Assembly: GCA_037957365.1 (NCBI GenBank)
Contig: JARHVA010001473.1
Location: 2,061,501-2,125,500 of the forward strand
DNA from: Torreya grandis
Taxonomy: Eukaryota; Streptophyta; Pinopsida; Cupressales; Taxaceae
Reading direction: 5' to 3'
DNA length: 64,000 nt
How positions within the stretch are numbered: position 1 is the stretch's first letter; the number at the start of each line of letters is the position of its first letter. Below the pieces are notes generated by a model that was given only the letters and a program-made list of their open reading frames with translations, made no database searches and was not told the DNA's origin. Made by a program: the position numbers and the translations under genes. Shown here piece by piece: positions 49,569 through 60,500 of this stretch.

Positions 49569-51925
49569 AGTCAATACTTGGTGATAGAAAGGGAAGAGAG
49601 TTATACAAAATATAAGAAGGATAATGTCTAAAATAAATAATGTTCAAACTTGGTCTAGATTTTTCAAAAGAATCAAAAAGTTTTATGCAAAGATTTGTGA
49701 GGAAACAAGCTAGCATTAAGTATCTAATGCCTCACTATTCACACAAAGATAAGCAAGTAAATAGACCAAAAATAAAAATTCCAAGCTCTAATGTTGAAGT
49801 GTTTCAAATTAGTCTAATCTAGGAAAATCAAAAGTTGATAGGTCTTTTGGCCAAACATAGTGTCAAAAGTTGGGGTCAAACAAGGCATGTGCTAGGACTC
49901 TTGGCCAAACGATGTTAAAAGCTAGACTTTAAAATAAAGATGATTTTTAATCTAATAGATTTGAAACACTTCTAAAAAATACTAGGGATTTGATTTTTGG
50001 ATATAAACTTAACCAACTAAGTATAAGGTATGAAACAAAAGGAAATTTAGAGATAGTTTATTTTCTCTCATAAATAATGGTATAAAACTTGGTTTTTTTG
50101 ACAAATAAGCTAGACAAAAAGTGAATGACATAACTGTGTCAGAAAAATGTTCATAAAAGGTACACTTTAATTGGTCTAAAAACATAGGAATAAATTTAAA
50201 CTCTATGCAAGAGGGTCTATGAAACAATATTTGAAATGTTTTGGATAGCGTAACAATGCTAGACTACCCAAAAGATATGACAAAATGTTTGTTTCAAAAA
50301 CCCTCTAAGGAAAAAATAGTTTCTCATAAATTTTATAGCATAAAACTATCTTTCTTGACTCAAAATGTTATGGTGCATAGACTCCAAGTGAAAGTGTTTA
50401 GCACAAAATGACTTAAGTTTAGCAAGTCGTGGTTACAATCATGAGTCTTAAAAAACCTTCAACCCAAATTGGAAATTGAACCTAAGTTCCCTAAAGTTTA
50501 GTGCAAATGGAAAATACACTTAACACATCAACCTTATGAACTTATAAATGTATAATTTCAAATTTATATTTATAAATTAATGACTTAAATAACTTTGGCA
50601 AAGGTCTAGACTCAATTGGCAGCATAACTACACTAAAATGGATGATATGACTCCCATGTTTTGATGAAATTTTGAACAAGGAAAATTGAAGATTTCACAT
50701 GGGAATCATAATGCCTCTTTGTTCAAAGGAAAATGAGGACCATGTGTTTTGGTTTGTATTATTTTTTTAAACCAAGTTTTGACTTCAAACAAGATTTTAA
50801 TCTAAGACAAGACTCAACTGATTAATCACTCTTAGATTCTAAACTAACAAGGTTACTTGGTATTATTAGAATCCATCAATATACATAATTTGAGAAGATT
50901 TTAATGTTCATCCAAAATTAAATGTGCATTATTTAGTAAGGTTTTTACACCCCCTTCTCTCAAATGATAGTACTACGACATGGGCCTTTAGGCACACCTT
51001 GCACCAACAATACTTTCGTGATAAGTGGGGTTTTGTCTAAAATATACATGTTTATGAATGTCCTAGGGGAATCAATTACATAATGACTTTCATGTCAAAT
51101 GATGCAAAATCCAAGCACAAAAATTGGGTGACTGTAGCATTGGCTAGTTATAAAAAGGTCTAATCCTTTTTACAACCACTACATCTTACTATTTGCTGAG
51201 TGTAGTGTGATGTCCAAATGTAGATACATCCCATGTGTAACTCAGAAGGAGTAAGTAAAGTCAATTTTGGGAGATGAAACCCTAGGTCAAAGCTTCCTTA
51301 AAGAACTTATGGGAGCTAATGACATCCCCCTCATAAGCGAAGATGCAATAAAATGAAAGACATAAACAGAAAGAATTTAGGGTCATTTTCAAGGTCACCC
51401 AAACTTATGATGAGTTTTTGGGAAGTGATTGAGATGAAATTATTTCTAAGCCTTTGACTAGGATTTTTGAAATAGTAATGTCACTTTTGATTCCAAGGGT
51501 TCCCTAAAGGGGACAAGTGGAAGAGCATATATGTGACATCCCTTTCTTTGCCAACCAAAATCTAATTTAAACAACTAAGTGAATACAAAAAGCTTAGGGA
51601 AAGTGAGTTTATTTTTAAGCACCAAATTTGAAAGATTAGGTGGTGTTAATTTGAACCCTTGGTCTTAAGATTGTGAAATTTGAAAACTAATTCTCAAAAA
51701 CACTTACTTAAGTACCTAAATGTTACCTTAAGCACCAAAATAATGTTCCTGGTTCATTTTAAAGCATGCAAAAGATGATCTAAACATGTTTTTAGCAAAT
51801 TTCAAGCTTGGTTCTACAATTTTTTTTATTATGTCCTTTATACTTGAAGATACTTTGGATTTGAATAAATGAAGTTTAAAAAAAGAGCTCTCAAGTTTTT
51901 TACACAATACAATCCCACTATTCCA
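49569..51925 (-). other. 5' leader of element B, unstructured part
   Basis: Noncoding leader between the gag start and the repeat-rich zone. Two copies of a TTGGCCAAAC-containing unit (near 49855 and 49900) are seen. No extra ORF such as Ogre ORF1 could be read. Confidence 0.5.
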
Positions 51926-52110
51926 CAGAGCAATCCCACTACTTGCAGGACAATCTTGTAACTTAGTGAGTTACAGTATTATAACTAGTTGCTAACCATT
52001 TAGTCATAATACCATGACTCTAAATGACAATCCTGCTAGTTGTAGGATAATCTTGTAACTTTTAGAGTTACGGTATTATAAACAACAATCTCGTTACATA
52101 GGGTTACAAT
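51926..52110 (-). repeat. Two ~97-bp leader repeats with GTAACT hairpins
   Basis: CAATCCCACTACTTGCAGG at 51931 and CAATCCTGCTAGTTGTAGG at about 52029 begin two related units. Each contains a stem-loop. The first is TGTAACT (51957-51963) with AGTTACA (51969-51975), loop of five. The second is GTAACT (52055-52060) with AGTTAC (52066-52071), also a loop of five. Each is followed by a GTATTATAA word. Confidence 0.8.
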
Positions 52111-52335
52111 CCCACTACTTGGGGTAAAATGAGGTTTTTTGAAAAACATACACAAATTTAGGATGAACTAATTACATATTTTGAAAATTTAGGTTTTAAA
52201 AAAATGGTCAAAAACAAAGTCCAGATGACCCTAAATGAAGCTCCAAAAAATGGCCTATTTTACACACTAAAATACCATGACTCATAGTGACAATACGACC
52301 ACTTTGTCAATTTAGAGAGTAGCAAGATTACAATA

Positions 52336-52435
52336 CCACCACTTAAGAGTAGTGGGATTGAAATATCACTACTTGTGAGTAGTGGGACTGAAATATCACT
52401 AGTTACGAGTAGTGGTATTGTGAATATCGCTACTA
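52336..52435 (-). repeat. 30-bp hairpin-forming tandem repeat, 3.3 copies
   Basis: Each 30-bp unit contains an inverted repeat with a four-base loop. Unit 1: CCACCACT (52336-52343) with AGTAGTGG (52348-52355), one mismatch. Unit 2: CACTACT (52367-52373) with AGTAGTG (52378-52384), perfect. Unit 3: CACTAGT (52397-52403) with AGTAGTG (52408-52414), one mismatch. A half unit follows (GCTACT near 52429). Words like ACAATACCATGACTT around it (52260-52560) form a looser array. Confidence 0.88.
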
Positions 52436-52767
52436 AACATGCAAACAGAGAAATAAAATAGTTAGAACATAATACCATGACTTGCAGTGACAATACCATG
52501 AGTTGTAGATCAATAGCACAACTTTACAAATATTGGTATTGTCACTTAACCATTAATGTTTATTCACAATACCATGTCTTGGTTAGACAAACCCATGAGC
52601 TATAGGACAATCCTACAACTGTGTCTAGTCAAACCCGCCACTTACAAAAAAATGTTTTTTATTAAATTTTTTCTCTCTTTTAAGCCTCCCACTCCAAGAT
52701 TCTGCTTAACAAAGGTTAGTGAGTTGCTTGAGGGAGTATTGTGTTAAATTTTGGGAAGCTATTTTTA

Positions 52768-52784
52768 TCCCACTGGGTGTACCA
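52768..52784 (-). promoter_or_regulatory. Primer-binding site of element B
   Basis: In sense, three bases after the 5' LTR, TGGTACACCCAGTGGGA. Its complement, TCCCACTGGGTGTACCA, has the form of a tRNA 3' end (CCA, acceptor stem, start of T arm). I do not name the tRNA. It differs from the PBS shared by A and C. Confidence 0.75.
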
Positions 52785-52787
52785 TTA

Positions 52788-53971
52788 TGTGAACTAGGAA
52801 TTTGACTAAGAAGAGGAGATTAGTGTAGTGTTAGCGACAAAATGAACAAAACAAATTGACAAAAAAAACACACTAACTAACATCTTCATGCGTAGTTACT
52901 AGGGTGAGCTTGGTGAAGAAATACAAATGAACAAAGCACAATTAAAATGTAAGAAAACACACATCCCTTACCTTCCTTGATGACCCAAAAGTGTTCTTCG
53001 ATTGGCTTGATCAGTTTGTGCTCATAAAGTCCTCATCAATGGAATCTTGGCTACCTCCATCTCTCCTTGGTACCTTTGGCTTTGGCTTTGCTTGGCTTGG
53101 AATCAATTTGGCATGGTAACACTAGTTTTCATGAATCTTTTAGAACCAAGCTTACATTATAACTTTGTACAAATTAAGCTTAAAAATGATGTTCATGGCC
53201 TCTCTATTTATAGATTTTTGAGATTGATCAGAATCAACCTAAACCATCCATCCTAAGATGAAGATGTGTGGTTGAGGATTAATTCAATTTTTTGGAATTA
53301 AGTTTATATTTATCCTCATCATGACATTGGAAAAATGGGTAATTAAGAGGCATGGAGGGTATTGATGAGGCATGGAGGGCATGAATCTTGATATTTATGG
53401 CATTTATGGCCTAGGGATGTCTTCCTGAGAAATGAGGTCACTTAATGATGTAGATATTGAATATTCATTTCCAAAATAAATTATTCAACAAGTTTCCATG
53501 GAATTCTTGATGAGGCTCTGATTTGGTTTAATTAGCTCTTAAGTATGTTTATGCACTTTGTGCACAAATTAATCAAATTGATCAGAATGCCTTGTTATTT
53601 GTCTAAAATTTAATTGGATTAGAATTGGAAGGAGATGTTATATGTATTAGATCCATTATCCCCTTTAGGATATTATCAAGAAAAAATAACAAAGGCATGT
53701 GTCTTGTGTAAGATATTTGATTGGAAAGAGCAATCCAGAGAACCTAGGTGCAAAATTGGCATTTTGACTCGAAATGATCTTATCAAAGTTAGTAGGCCCA
53801 TAAATTTCATTACCCTATTTAATGATACTCTAGCCAAAATTAGCACTTGAATATGTCTGATTCAAAGCTTTTAATATGATTTAGTGTTTCTAAGCCAAAT
53901 TGTGTAGTTTAGGTGGAAACTGGTCAAAATCCTAGTTGGAGGTTATTGGTGGCCAATTTTAGGTGTCTACA
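52788..53971 (-). repeat. 5' LTR of element B
   Basis: Same TG...CA ends and length as 37189-38372. Confidence 0.97.
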
Positions 53972-53976
53972 ATGAA
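53972..53976. repeat. Target site duplication of element B, right
   Basis: ATGAA, identical to 37184-37188. Confidence 0.95.
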
Positions 53977-55517
53977 TACACTTCATCAGGTATGCAAACT
54001 AATACAAAACCTATTGTGATGTTGAGTAAGCTTGAGTATGTTAGGTATGTGTTGAATGATGTTGTACTAAAAGTTATATCATGAATGGAGTTGAGTGATC
54101 AATTCCTCAAAAATTATCTCAATAATGCAAAGACTAGCCCTTTGGCTCCATCTTTACCTTATGAGTGAAGTTGGATGATCATGAATGTGTTAATTAGTGT
54201 TTAGACTATGTGTCAAATCCCTATAAATAGGTGGCTCAAGAATACAAAGGCTATCCCTTTGGATCCATCATTGCCCCATGAAGTAAAGTTATAAAATAAT
54301 ACTAGTGTGAAGAAGTATATCATATGAGATGGCTCCTAAATCCCATGAATTATTTGGAAATCTAACAATGTGACATGGATAACTGAATGTGTACTAGAAC
54401 CTAGGCCAACATTGGCCAACTTAGAAAATATGGAGATTAGGATTCTATGAAAGCTACTCCAAAACTAAAAAAATAGATTATGTGGAAGCCACTCAGGAAA
54501 TCGAGAAGTGTGGATTCTAGGCCTATTTGAAATCCACTCCAAAATGATGCCAACTACCTACAAATGGAGTAAGGCACACAAATACTGAGAATGCCTAGGT
54601 AATGCTAAACTCAAAAAGAAAAGAAGCAAAAGTGTTGTGCAATCTTCCCTCAATCATCAGTGTTTGAAACATGGATTCTCATCTAGAAGTTATTCCAACT
54701 ACCATATCTAAAACTCAAAGTGAGATCCATGATACCATGGATGATGCCCCCTCTATCTAGATTCTCTAAGCAAAACTATACTAAAACGACTAATTCTAGT
54801 CTAAACTATAGTTGATAAAACTGTAATTGATCTTATCTTTCTATTTATTTTTGGATTTTTTTTTTATATTTGAAAAAGATCACTAAAAATGGATAGTAAC
54901 ACCACTGGTGTTGTATTCTAGCCTCAACACTATTGTCTTGAGTTGAAACTAATCGCTATTCTAGAATCTTGACTACCTTCCAAGTCTATTCTATGTGATT
55001 TGATGACTGGTTGTTGTTCTAGTTATTTTGAAACTAGATTTTTTGACTGATAGGAGATATAATCTTTGTAGAGAAAACCCTTGTTTGTTTCCCCCTCTTT
55101 TTAGGGTAGGAATTGGTACCTTGCAATGACTCCACTTAGAAGAAAAATCCCTACAAGTGTGGTATGCTAGAAATATACATGATATAGAAATGATAATCAA
55201 TAAGATATATCAAGATATAACATGATCTAAATTGAGATATTTTTATATCAACAAGGGTATGATTAGATAAATATAACAATGTAATAACATGTGTAATGTA
55301 CTGAATTAGAATTTAAAGCTAGAAATTGTTTTTGTTAGTTTATTAGTTTGTTAATTTGGTTAAGGAGGGATGGAGCATGATGTCCATCATGGCATCCAAG
55401 AAAATAGGAAAAATTCATGATTTGGATCATAGAATTACAATAATTGAGAAGAAATAAAGCAATAAGCACATAAACCAATAAGCATACAAGAGTGGCCAAG
55501 GGACCAAATAAATAAGA
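53977..55517 (-). other. 3' noncoding part of element C, right of element B
   Basis: No coding trace. An imperfect duplication is present: AATGCAAAGACTAGCCCTTT (54122) and AATACAAAGGCTATCCCTTT (54241), about 119 bp apart, each followed by GG-TCCATC text. A second weaker repeat (GGATTCTA...CTCCAAAA) lies at about 54435 and 54508. Confidence 0.65.
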
Positions 55518-55707
55518 GACATGGGCACATGTCACTCAAAATGGAAAGCAAACATAAAAGGCATGTTCAAATAGCACATACATATATAAGTGGAGCAAGT
55601 AATGTTGGCACAAGGGCCACATGCACATAGATTAGTATAAGCAAAGGACATTGGCAAATGTCCTAAGGCACACACATGAATAGAAGTGAAGGGCATTGGT
55701 AAATGTC
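55518..55707 (-). repeat. Three GACAT-type stem-loops in element C
   Basis: Hairpin 1: GACATG (55518-55523) with CATGTC (55528-55533), loop GGCA. Hairpin 2: AGGACATT (55645-55652) with AATGTCCT (55657-55664), loop GGCA, eight perfect pairs. Hairpin 3: GGCATT (55692-55697) with AATGTC (55702-55707), loop GGTA, one G-T pair. On the sense (minus) strand the loops read TGCC, TGCC and TACC. They lie between the ORF and the PPT. Confidence 0.8.
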
Positions 55708-56346
55708 ATATAGTACATATAGGAGGCAAGAAAGAACTAAAAATATAAGCACATCAAGATATGCTAAGTAAGAAAAGAAATCATGTAAAGGATATAGGTA
55801 AAATCATAGCTAACTAATCAAAGTAAGAGATGAATGTATGCAAGACATGAGTAGTGCAAGACTAGGTATATGCTAAGAAATACACAAGCTAGATAATAGT
55901 AAAATGTTGATCAAGTAATATGTGTAAGCTAGTAAGTAATATACGTCAACATGATAACTAGAGTGTGTAGTGTAGAAATTACATAACCTAGATGATGTAG
56001 TCATGTTGAAAATGTCTCCAGTGGGTATGCATATCGATGTGTGTCTCAAATTTAGAAGTAGGATGCCCCCTCAATAGATAGAGTGAAGTAATCAAGTAGC
56101 TGGATGTCACTGCACACACTCAAAATAAATCAAGTAAAGCATGGTAATGTAGATAAATTGACATACAATATCATGAAACAACAAATTTAAGTCCTAGCAT
56201 AGTACTATTAGTGTAAGGCATGGATGATGCATACAATGAAAATGTTTTTATTATTTTGACATATTTGAATGTTTTTGGAATTTTGAAATGTTATATTGTT
56301 TTTGTATTTTAAAATATTTGAGCTATGTACAATCAAGTAGAAGATA
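55708..56346 (-). other. Noncoding part of element C after its ORF
   Basis: Nothing supportable beyond A-rich noncoding DNA. Confidence 0.5.
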
Positions 56347-58677
56347 TTATGTACAAGGATTGAAAGGAACTATGTATAAACATATCAATAAAACAATATG
56401 TGCACAATGATATGAAAGACTAGGCCGAAGGGGGAAGGGGTCCAAAGATGGACCCCAATGGGGATGGAAATGGAGGAAAGGGTCATGACCATCATCAAAT
56501 GTCTCAAGATCATCATCATAAGTATCATCATATGTTGTAGATGTTGTGTTCATGGTGTTATCATGTTGAAGGTGAACTAAAGGTTACTTTGATAGTGGAG
56601 ATGCTGACTCTACTTTGGTACGTTTAGCCCTACTAGTAGATGACTTTAGTGGAAGTAGTGGAGTTGGTGTTACTAGTGGTGATATAATATGAATATACCT
56701 TGATCCTATTGTTTATCCAATCTTTGGTATAAATTTATACATGAATTTTTATCATGGCCTATAATCCTATTAAAAGTACAAAATGGGTGACCATCCTACT
56801 ATGATAATCTACTGATAGATCATACTATAGGTAATGTGATCAATCCATGATCAAGTAATATCTATAATATAAAATATGGTTGATGATATATGCTACCTAC
56901 CTAAATATTAATGACTAGATCTATATCCATAGAGGTAACCATGTTAGCTGTATGTGCCAAGTGATCTATCTATGGCCATGAGTGTGGAATATATCATACA
57001 AGTATAGTGTGAGATGATAAAAGTGATGTAGGATGTGGAATAAGAGCTCTAGAATCATCACAATACTCTCCTAGGCCAATTAGTGTAAAGTATATTCAAA
57101 AATACAGAAATAATCATCTGAAGAACTTAGGAATTTGTATCAACATCATGTACATAGGGTAATTTAGAATTTACCATAAGGGGTAACTATGATATGGGAG
57201 TCTCATCAATTGTAGTAGTAGAAGATGGTACTACTTCAAAAGTATCTGTAACTAATGGAGTAATTATGGAATCAATTGGAACTACTAGTACTATTGTTTG
57301 TGATTGTATATATGTAACAAGTTTTAGAACTATGACTAATGGAGTAGCTGGAATTATTAAAGTTACTATAACTAGAAAAATATTTAAAGCTGATGGTATG
57401 ACTATAAGTGGAGGAGTATGAGAAGTTCTAGTCACTCCAAAATTTTATGTATGTATCTGATCAAGAGAAATGCAATGAGGTGGTGGTTGTACTATGAGAT
57501 AAGGTGCCCCATCTAGTGAAATAGTTGAAGATGATTATGTAGTTTGATAATATCTGAATAGCTAGTTGTCTATTGGACATGTGTTTAGATATCCTTTATG
57601 GAGAAACTTAATACATCGATGTAGAGTAGAATGAATGGCCTCCATAGTATGTATCGAGGGTCATCCAAGTAAAATATTATAGTGGAGAAGACTTGGCATG
57701 ACCTAGAACTGTGTAAAAAGGGTTTTGGGTCCTACCATGATATCCAAAGTAATGGTGCCTAATGTTTGTTATGATACATCATCAAACCCTCTAATGTTTT
57801 TATATATTTTTGCATCAATGTCATATCTATGCCCATGGTCTATAAGAATGTGATATTACATATATTAATTCTAGAACCACCATCAACTAGCACTCTCTTG
57901 ACTTTGTTGGTTTTGGCTTGAACTTGAATGAATAGTGGTAAATTTTAATCAATAACTATCTGAGAAGGCATGTACTCACTATAAAAAGAAATTGCATCTT
58001 CCATAGTTTTTAGAGTATTGACGACTAATACAAAATAAGAAGGTTATGAATCAATGGGTATAGAATTCTGAGTGAGTGCCTGATAAAGAATGTCCTTGAA
58101 TATATTAGCTTTCTAAAACAACTTTAACATGGAAATCTTATCTAGAGTGTTTCTCAACTAATCAATAATATCATGTGCTTTGTGTAGATCTACTTGTGTA
58201 GGTGGGTTGGGTAGGAATAGAAGAGTGATGGGACTTTTAGCTAGGTGGAGGAGGCATGGTGGCATGTTGAGTAATAGCTCTAACTGCATTATCTACTATC
58301 CATATAGGAGTAGTAGTATCTATGGGAGGACGGTGGAGATAATTGATGGGTTGAGGTGGTGGAAGGACAAAGGGTGTTAACTGGGTTCTTTGGCAATGGG
58401 TAGTGACTTGAGAAAGGGTAAAATGGACCATGCAACATGTCTCAGCATGAGATAGAGGCTCCAAGGGAGGTGATGTAAAAGATATCTTATCATGTTGTTC
58501 AATAATAACTTTCTTAACATCATCCCATATTATGAAAAATAAGCATGAAATGCAAAGAATGAAGCTTTGTAGTAACATATGATAAACTTCATCATTCATG
58601 TACATGATAGGACCAATGATGGTCTCTTTATTTTTTGTAAAAAATGTAAGAAAAATTTGTAAATAAGTGAGATCCAT
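56347..58677 (-). pseudogene. pro: Decayed single ORF of element C with protease domain
   Basis: Proposed start ATG at 58677 opens 146 codons (to 58237): hydrophobic N-terminal stretch, then proline-rich text (FVLPPPQP, PPPPS). After a stop the frame goes on to KANIFKDILYQALTQNSIPID and VKRVLVDGGSRINI, with the catalytic D in DGGS at about 57880. It continues to a flap and YNILLG-stop-PSIHTMEAIHSTLHRCIKFLHKG in mixed frames (to about 57590), a clear plant gypsy protease. The C-terminal part is Thr/Val-rich, then acidic (YDDTYDDDLETFDDGHDPF, about 56520-56460). No capsid core and no zinc knuckle were found, so this is not an ordinary gag-pro. Total about 776 codons if whole. Confidence 0.75.
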
Positions 58678-58689
58678 TTTTAAAATCTG

Positions 58690-59290
58690 AATTTAGAATG
58701 TAAGGTGATATCTCAAAATAAATAAGATCAAGTGTATGCAACTAGGGTTTGAAAGATGATTTATTTAGAAAATACTATGAGATTTTGAAATTGAAAATGA
58801 CTTTCTGATTTTAATATGTAAGTAAATATTTAGAAAATTAGTGGAAAACATTTGATTGAATAGGACCTAGTATGTGCAACTAGGGTTTGGAGATTTTTTT
58901 TTTGAAATTACAATTAATTTTTGTAATTTGAAGTGATTTTTTGATTTTAATATGCAACTAAAAATTTATAAAATGATTGAAAAATTACTAAAAGCTAGTT
59001 AATGCAACTAGGGTTTGAAATAAAATTATTTTTGAAATTACTATTGAATTTGAGAATTTGAATCAAATTTATGATTTAGATATGCAAACAAAAAATTAGG
59101 AAATTATTGGATTAATATTGAAAAATTACTAGGAGCTAGTTGATGCAACTAGGGTAAAATTATTTTAAAATTTACTACTAAATTTTAAAATTTGAGATGA
59201 ATTTTTACTTAAAATATTCATGAAAAAATTCAAAAATTTATGGAAAAAATCAACTAATAATTTACCCTAGGGTTTTTATGCACAATTCAA
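58690..59290 (-). repeat. ~135-bp tandem repeats in the leader of element C
   Basis: GCAACTAGGGTTTG or its variant starts at 58738, 58876, 59004 and 59144 (periods 138, 128, 140). The text between (GAAATTAC, GATTTTAATATGCAA, AAAATTACTA-GAGCTAGTT) repeats with drift. The array fills nearly the whole leader between PBS and the ORF start. Confidence 0.85.
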
Positions 59291-59291
59291 A

Positions 59292-59310
59292 GTAAGTCAA
59301 GTTCACCAAA
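59292..59310 (-). promoter_or_regulatory. Primer-binding region of element C
   Basis: In sense, directly after the 5' LTR, TTTGGTGAACTTGACTTAC. TGG begins three bases in. It matches the same place in element A. Confidence 0.7.
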
Positions 59311-60495
59311 TGATTTATTATTTTTGGGGAAATTAGTGTTTAATTCCTAAACAATAAAAGGGTATGAGTAGGAGAAAATTAGTAAATAATATTCTAAATT
59401 AAAGCCACTGATTTGTGAAATTTAATTGTAATTTGACCTTTCTAAAAACAATAGTGAGAGAGAGAGAAAATTAAAATTATATTATTCTATGCTAATCCAA
59501 CTAAGACAGGGTCTAGAAATTTATGTGCAGGCCTGGGACATTATCATAAATAGAATCTTGAACTTCATTTCTTGACTAGATAAGAGTGTTGGAACTAGAC
59601 ACTTTGGGTTATCACACTATAGTCCTTCTCTGGCACTATTGTCCTGAGGATTTAAACTTTTTGGGTTTTATTTGCCTAGTTAGTGTGAGCTTATATACCA
59701 AATTTTAGAGCCTCTATATAAAAAAAACTCCCTATAAAGATGATTATTTAAATACTTGTATCTTCTATGCAATTGAATGAAACTTTAGCAAATGGGGAAA
59801 AGGGGTTAGTATGTGTAAGATGTACTAGACGTGCATCATACCCCATGTGTGGGCACACTACCTACATACCAATCCTACAAGGAGGGATCAAGCCATATGT
59901 AGTTCTCCCTTTAAGAGTGCTTGGTGAAATAATGAATGAAATGCTGAAATTGAGTATACTTGAGATGACTAAGGATTGGTGTAAGATCTTGAATTAGCTT
60001 AAAATTTTATAGGATGAATATATGCAAATAATAGGGAAGATTGATTGAGTGATCTTGCTTATATTCTTGCTTTCTTAAGTGATATTTGCCAACCCTTTCC
60101 AAATTATCTTTGAATGGGCTTATATATGGATCTATTGGTCATGGGTTAAATGAATTCGAATTAGGCTAACATGATTGAAGATAAAGATCCAAAAGGAAAT
60201 TACCATTAGGGCCTAAGATGTACTTGGATAATAACACCAAAATTTGGACACCCTAGGGTCTGATGCTAGTGTCCAAGTTGGGTGTTATTATCTTGAGCTA
60301 ACGAGGCCAAGGGGGATAGACTAGTCATGAAGAGAGGGTCCTGAATTAGATAGGATCAAGTCTAGAAGGCCACATATGATTGGGAATTAGTGAAAGTAAG
60401 CCTAAGAGGGTCATCAGAACAAACAAGAGGGACCTAAGGATTGGGTGTCATTATCCATGCTCAAGTTACCAATTTTTGCATTTTATATGACTATA
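59311..60495 (-). repeat. 5' LTR of element C
   Basis: Left end TGATTTATT, right end GACTATA (CA changed to TA). Full-length match to 35738-36924. Confidence 0.95.
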
Positions 60496-60500
60496 ATGAT
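60496..60500. repeat. Target site duplication of element C, right
   Basis: ATGAT, identical to 35733-35737. Confidence 0.93.

Larger units (their letters stand above)
37189..53971 (-). mobile_element. Element B: full-length Tat-lineage Ty3/gypsy retrotransposon
   Basis: A 16.8-kb minus-strand element with two 1184-bp LTRs and TSD ATGAA. In sense order: 5' LTR, PBS, ~3.2-kb leader with hairpin repeats, gag (49568 to about 46.3 kb), protease, RT, RNase H, a second RNase H, integrase (ending near 40740), a ~2.3-kb 3' noncoding part with tandem repeats and six structured stem-loops, PPT, 3' LTR. The second RNase H between the first RNase H and integrase is the hallmark of the Tat lineage. All ORFs carry stops and frameshifts. 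Hand alignment of ~300 LTR positions gave roughly one difference in eleven, the least of the three full elements. Confidence 0.96.
35738..60495 (-). mobile_element. Element C: LTR retrotransposon with protease ORF only
   Basis: Minus-strand element with LTRs of 1187 and 1185 bp and TSD ATGAT. It is split by element B, and without B it is about 7.97 kb. In sense order: 5' LTR (60495-59311), PBS, leader with ~130-bp tandem repeats, one decayed ORF (58677 to about 56347) with a protease, 3' noncoding DNA with hairpins, PPT, 3' LTR (36924-35738). No RT, RNase H or integrase is present, so it is non-autonomous. LTR divergence over about 270 bp judged by hand is roughly one in eight or nine, more than in B, as nesting demands. 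Confidence 0.92.

Noticed and set aside
57187..57435. Overlapping open frames on both strands (82 and 75 codons)
   Set aside because: Simple-sequence Thr/Val-rich text opens both strands. Only the minus frame belongs to the C ORF; the plus frame is a shadow.
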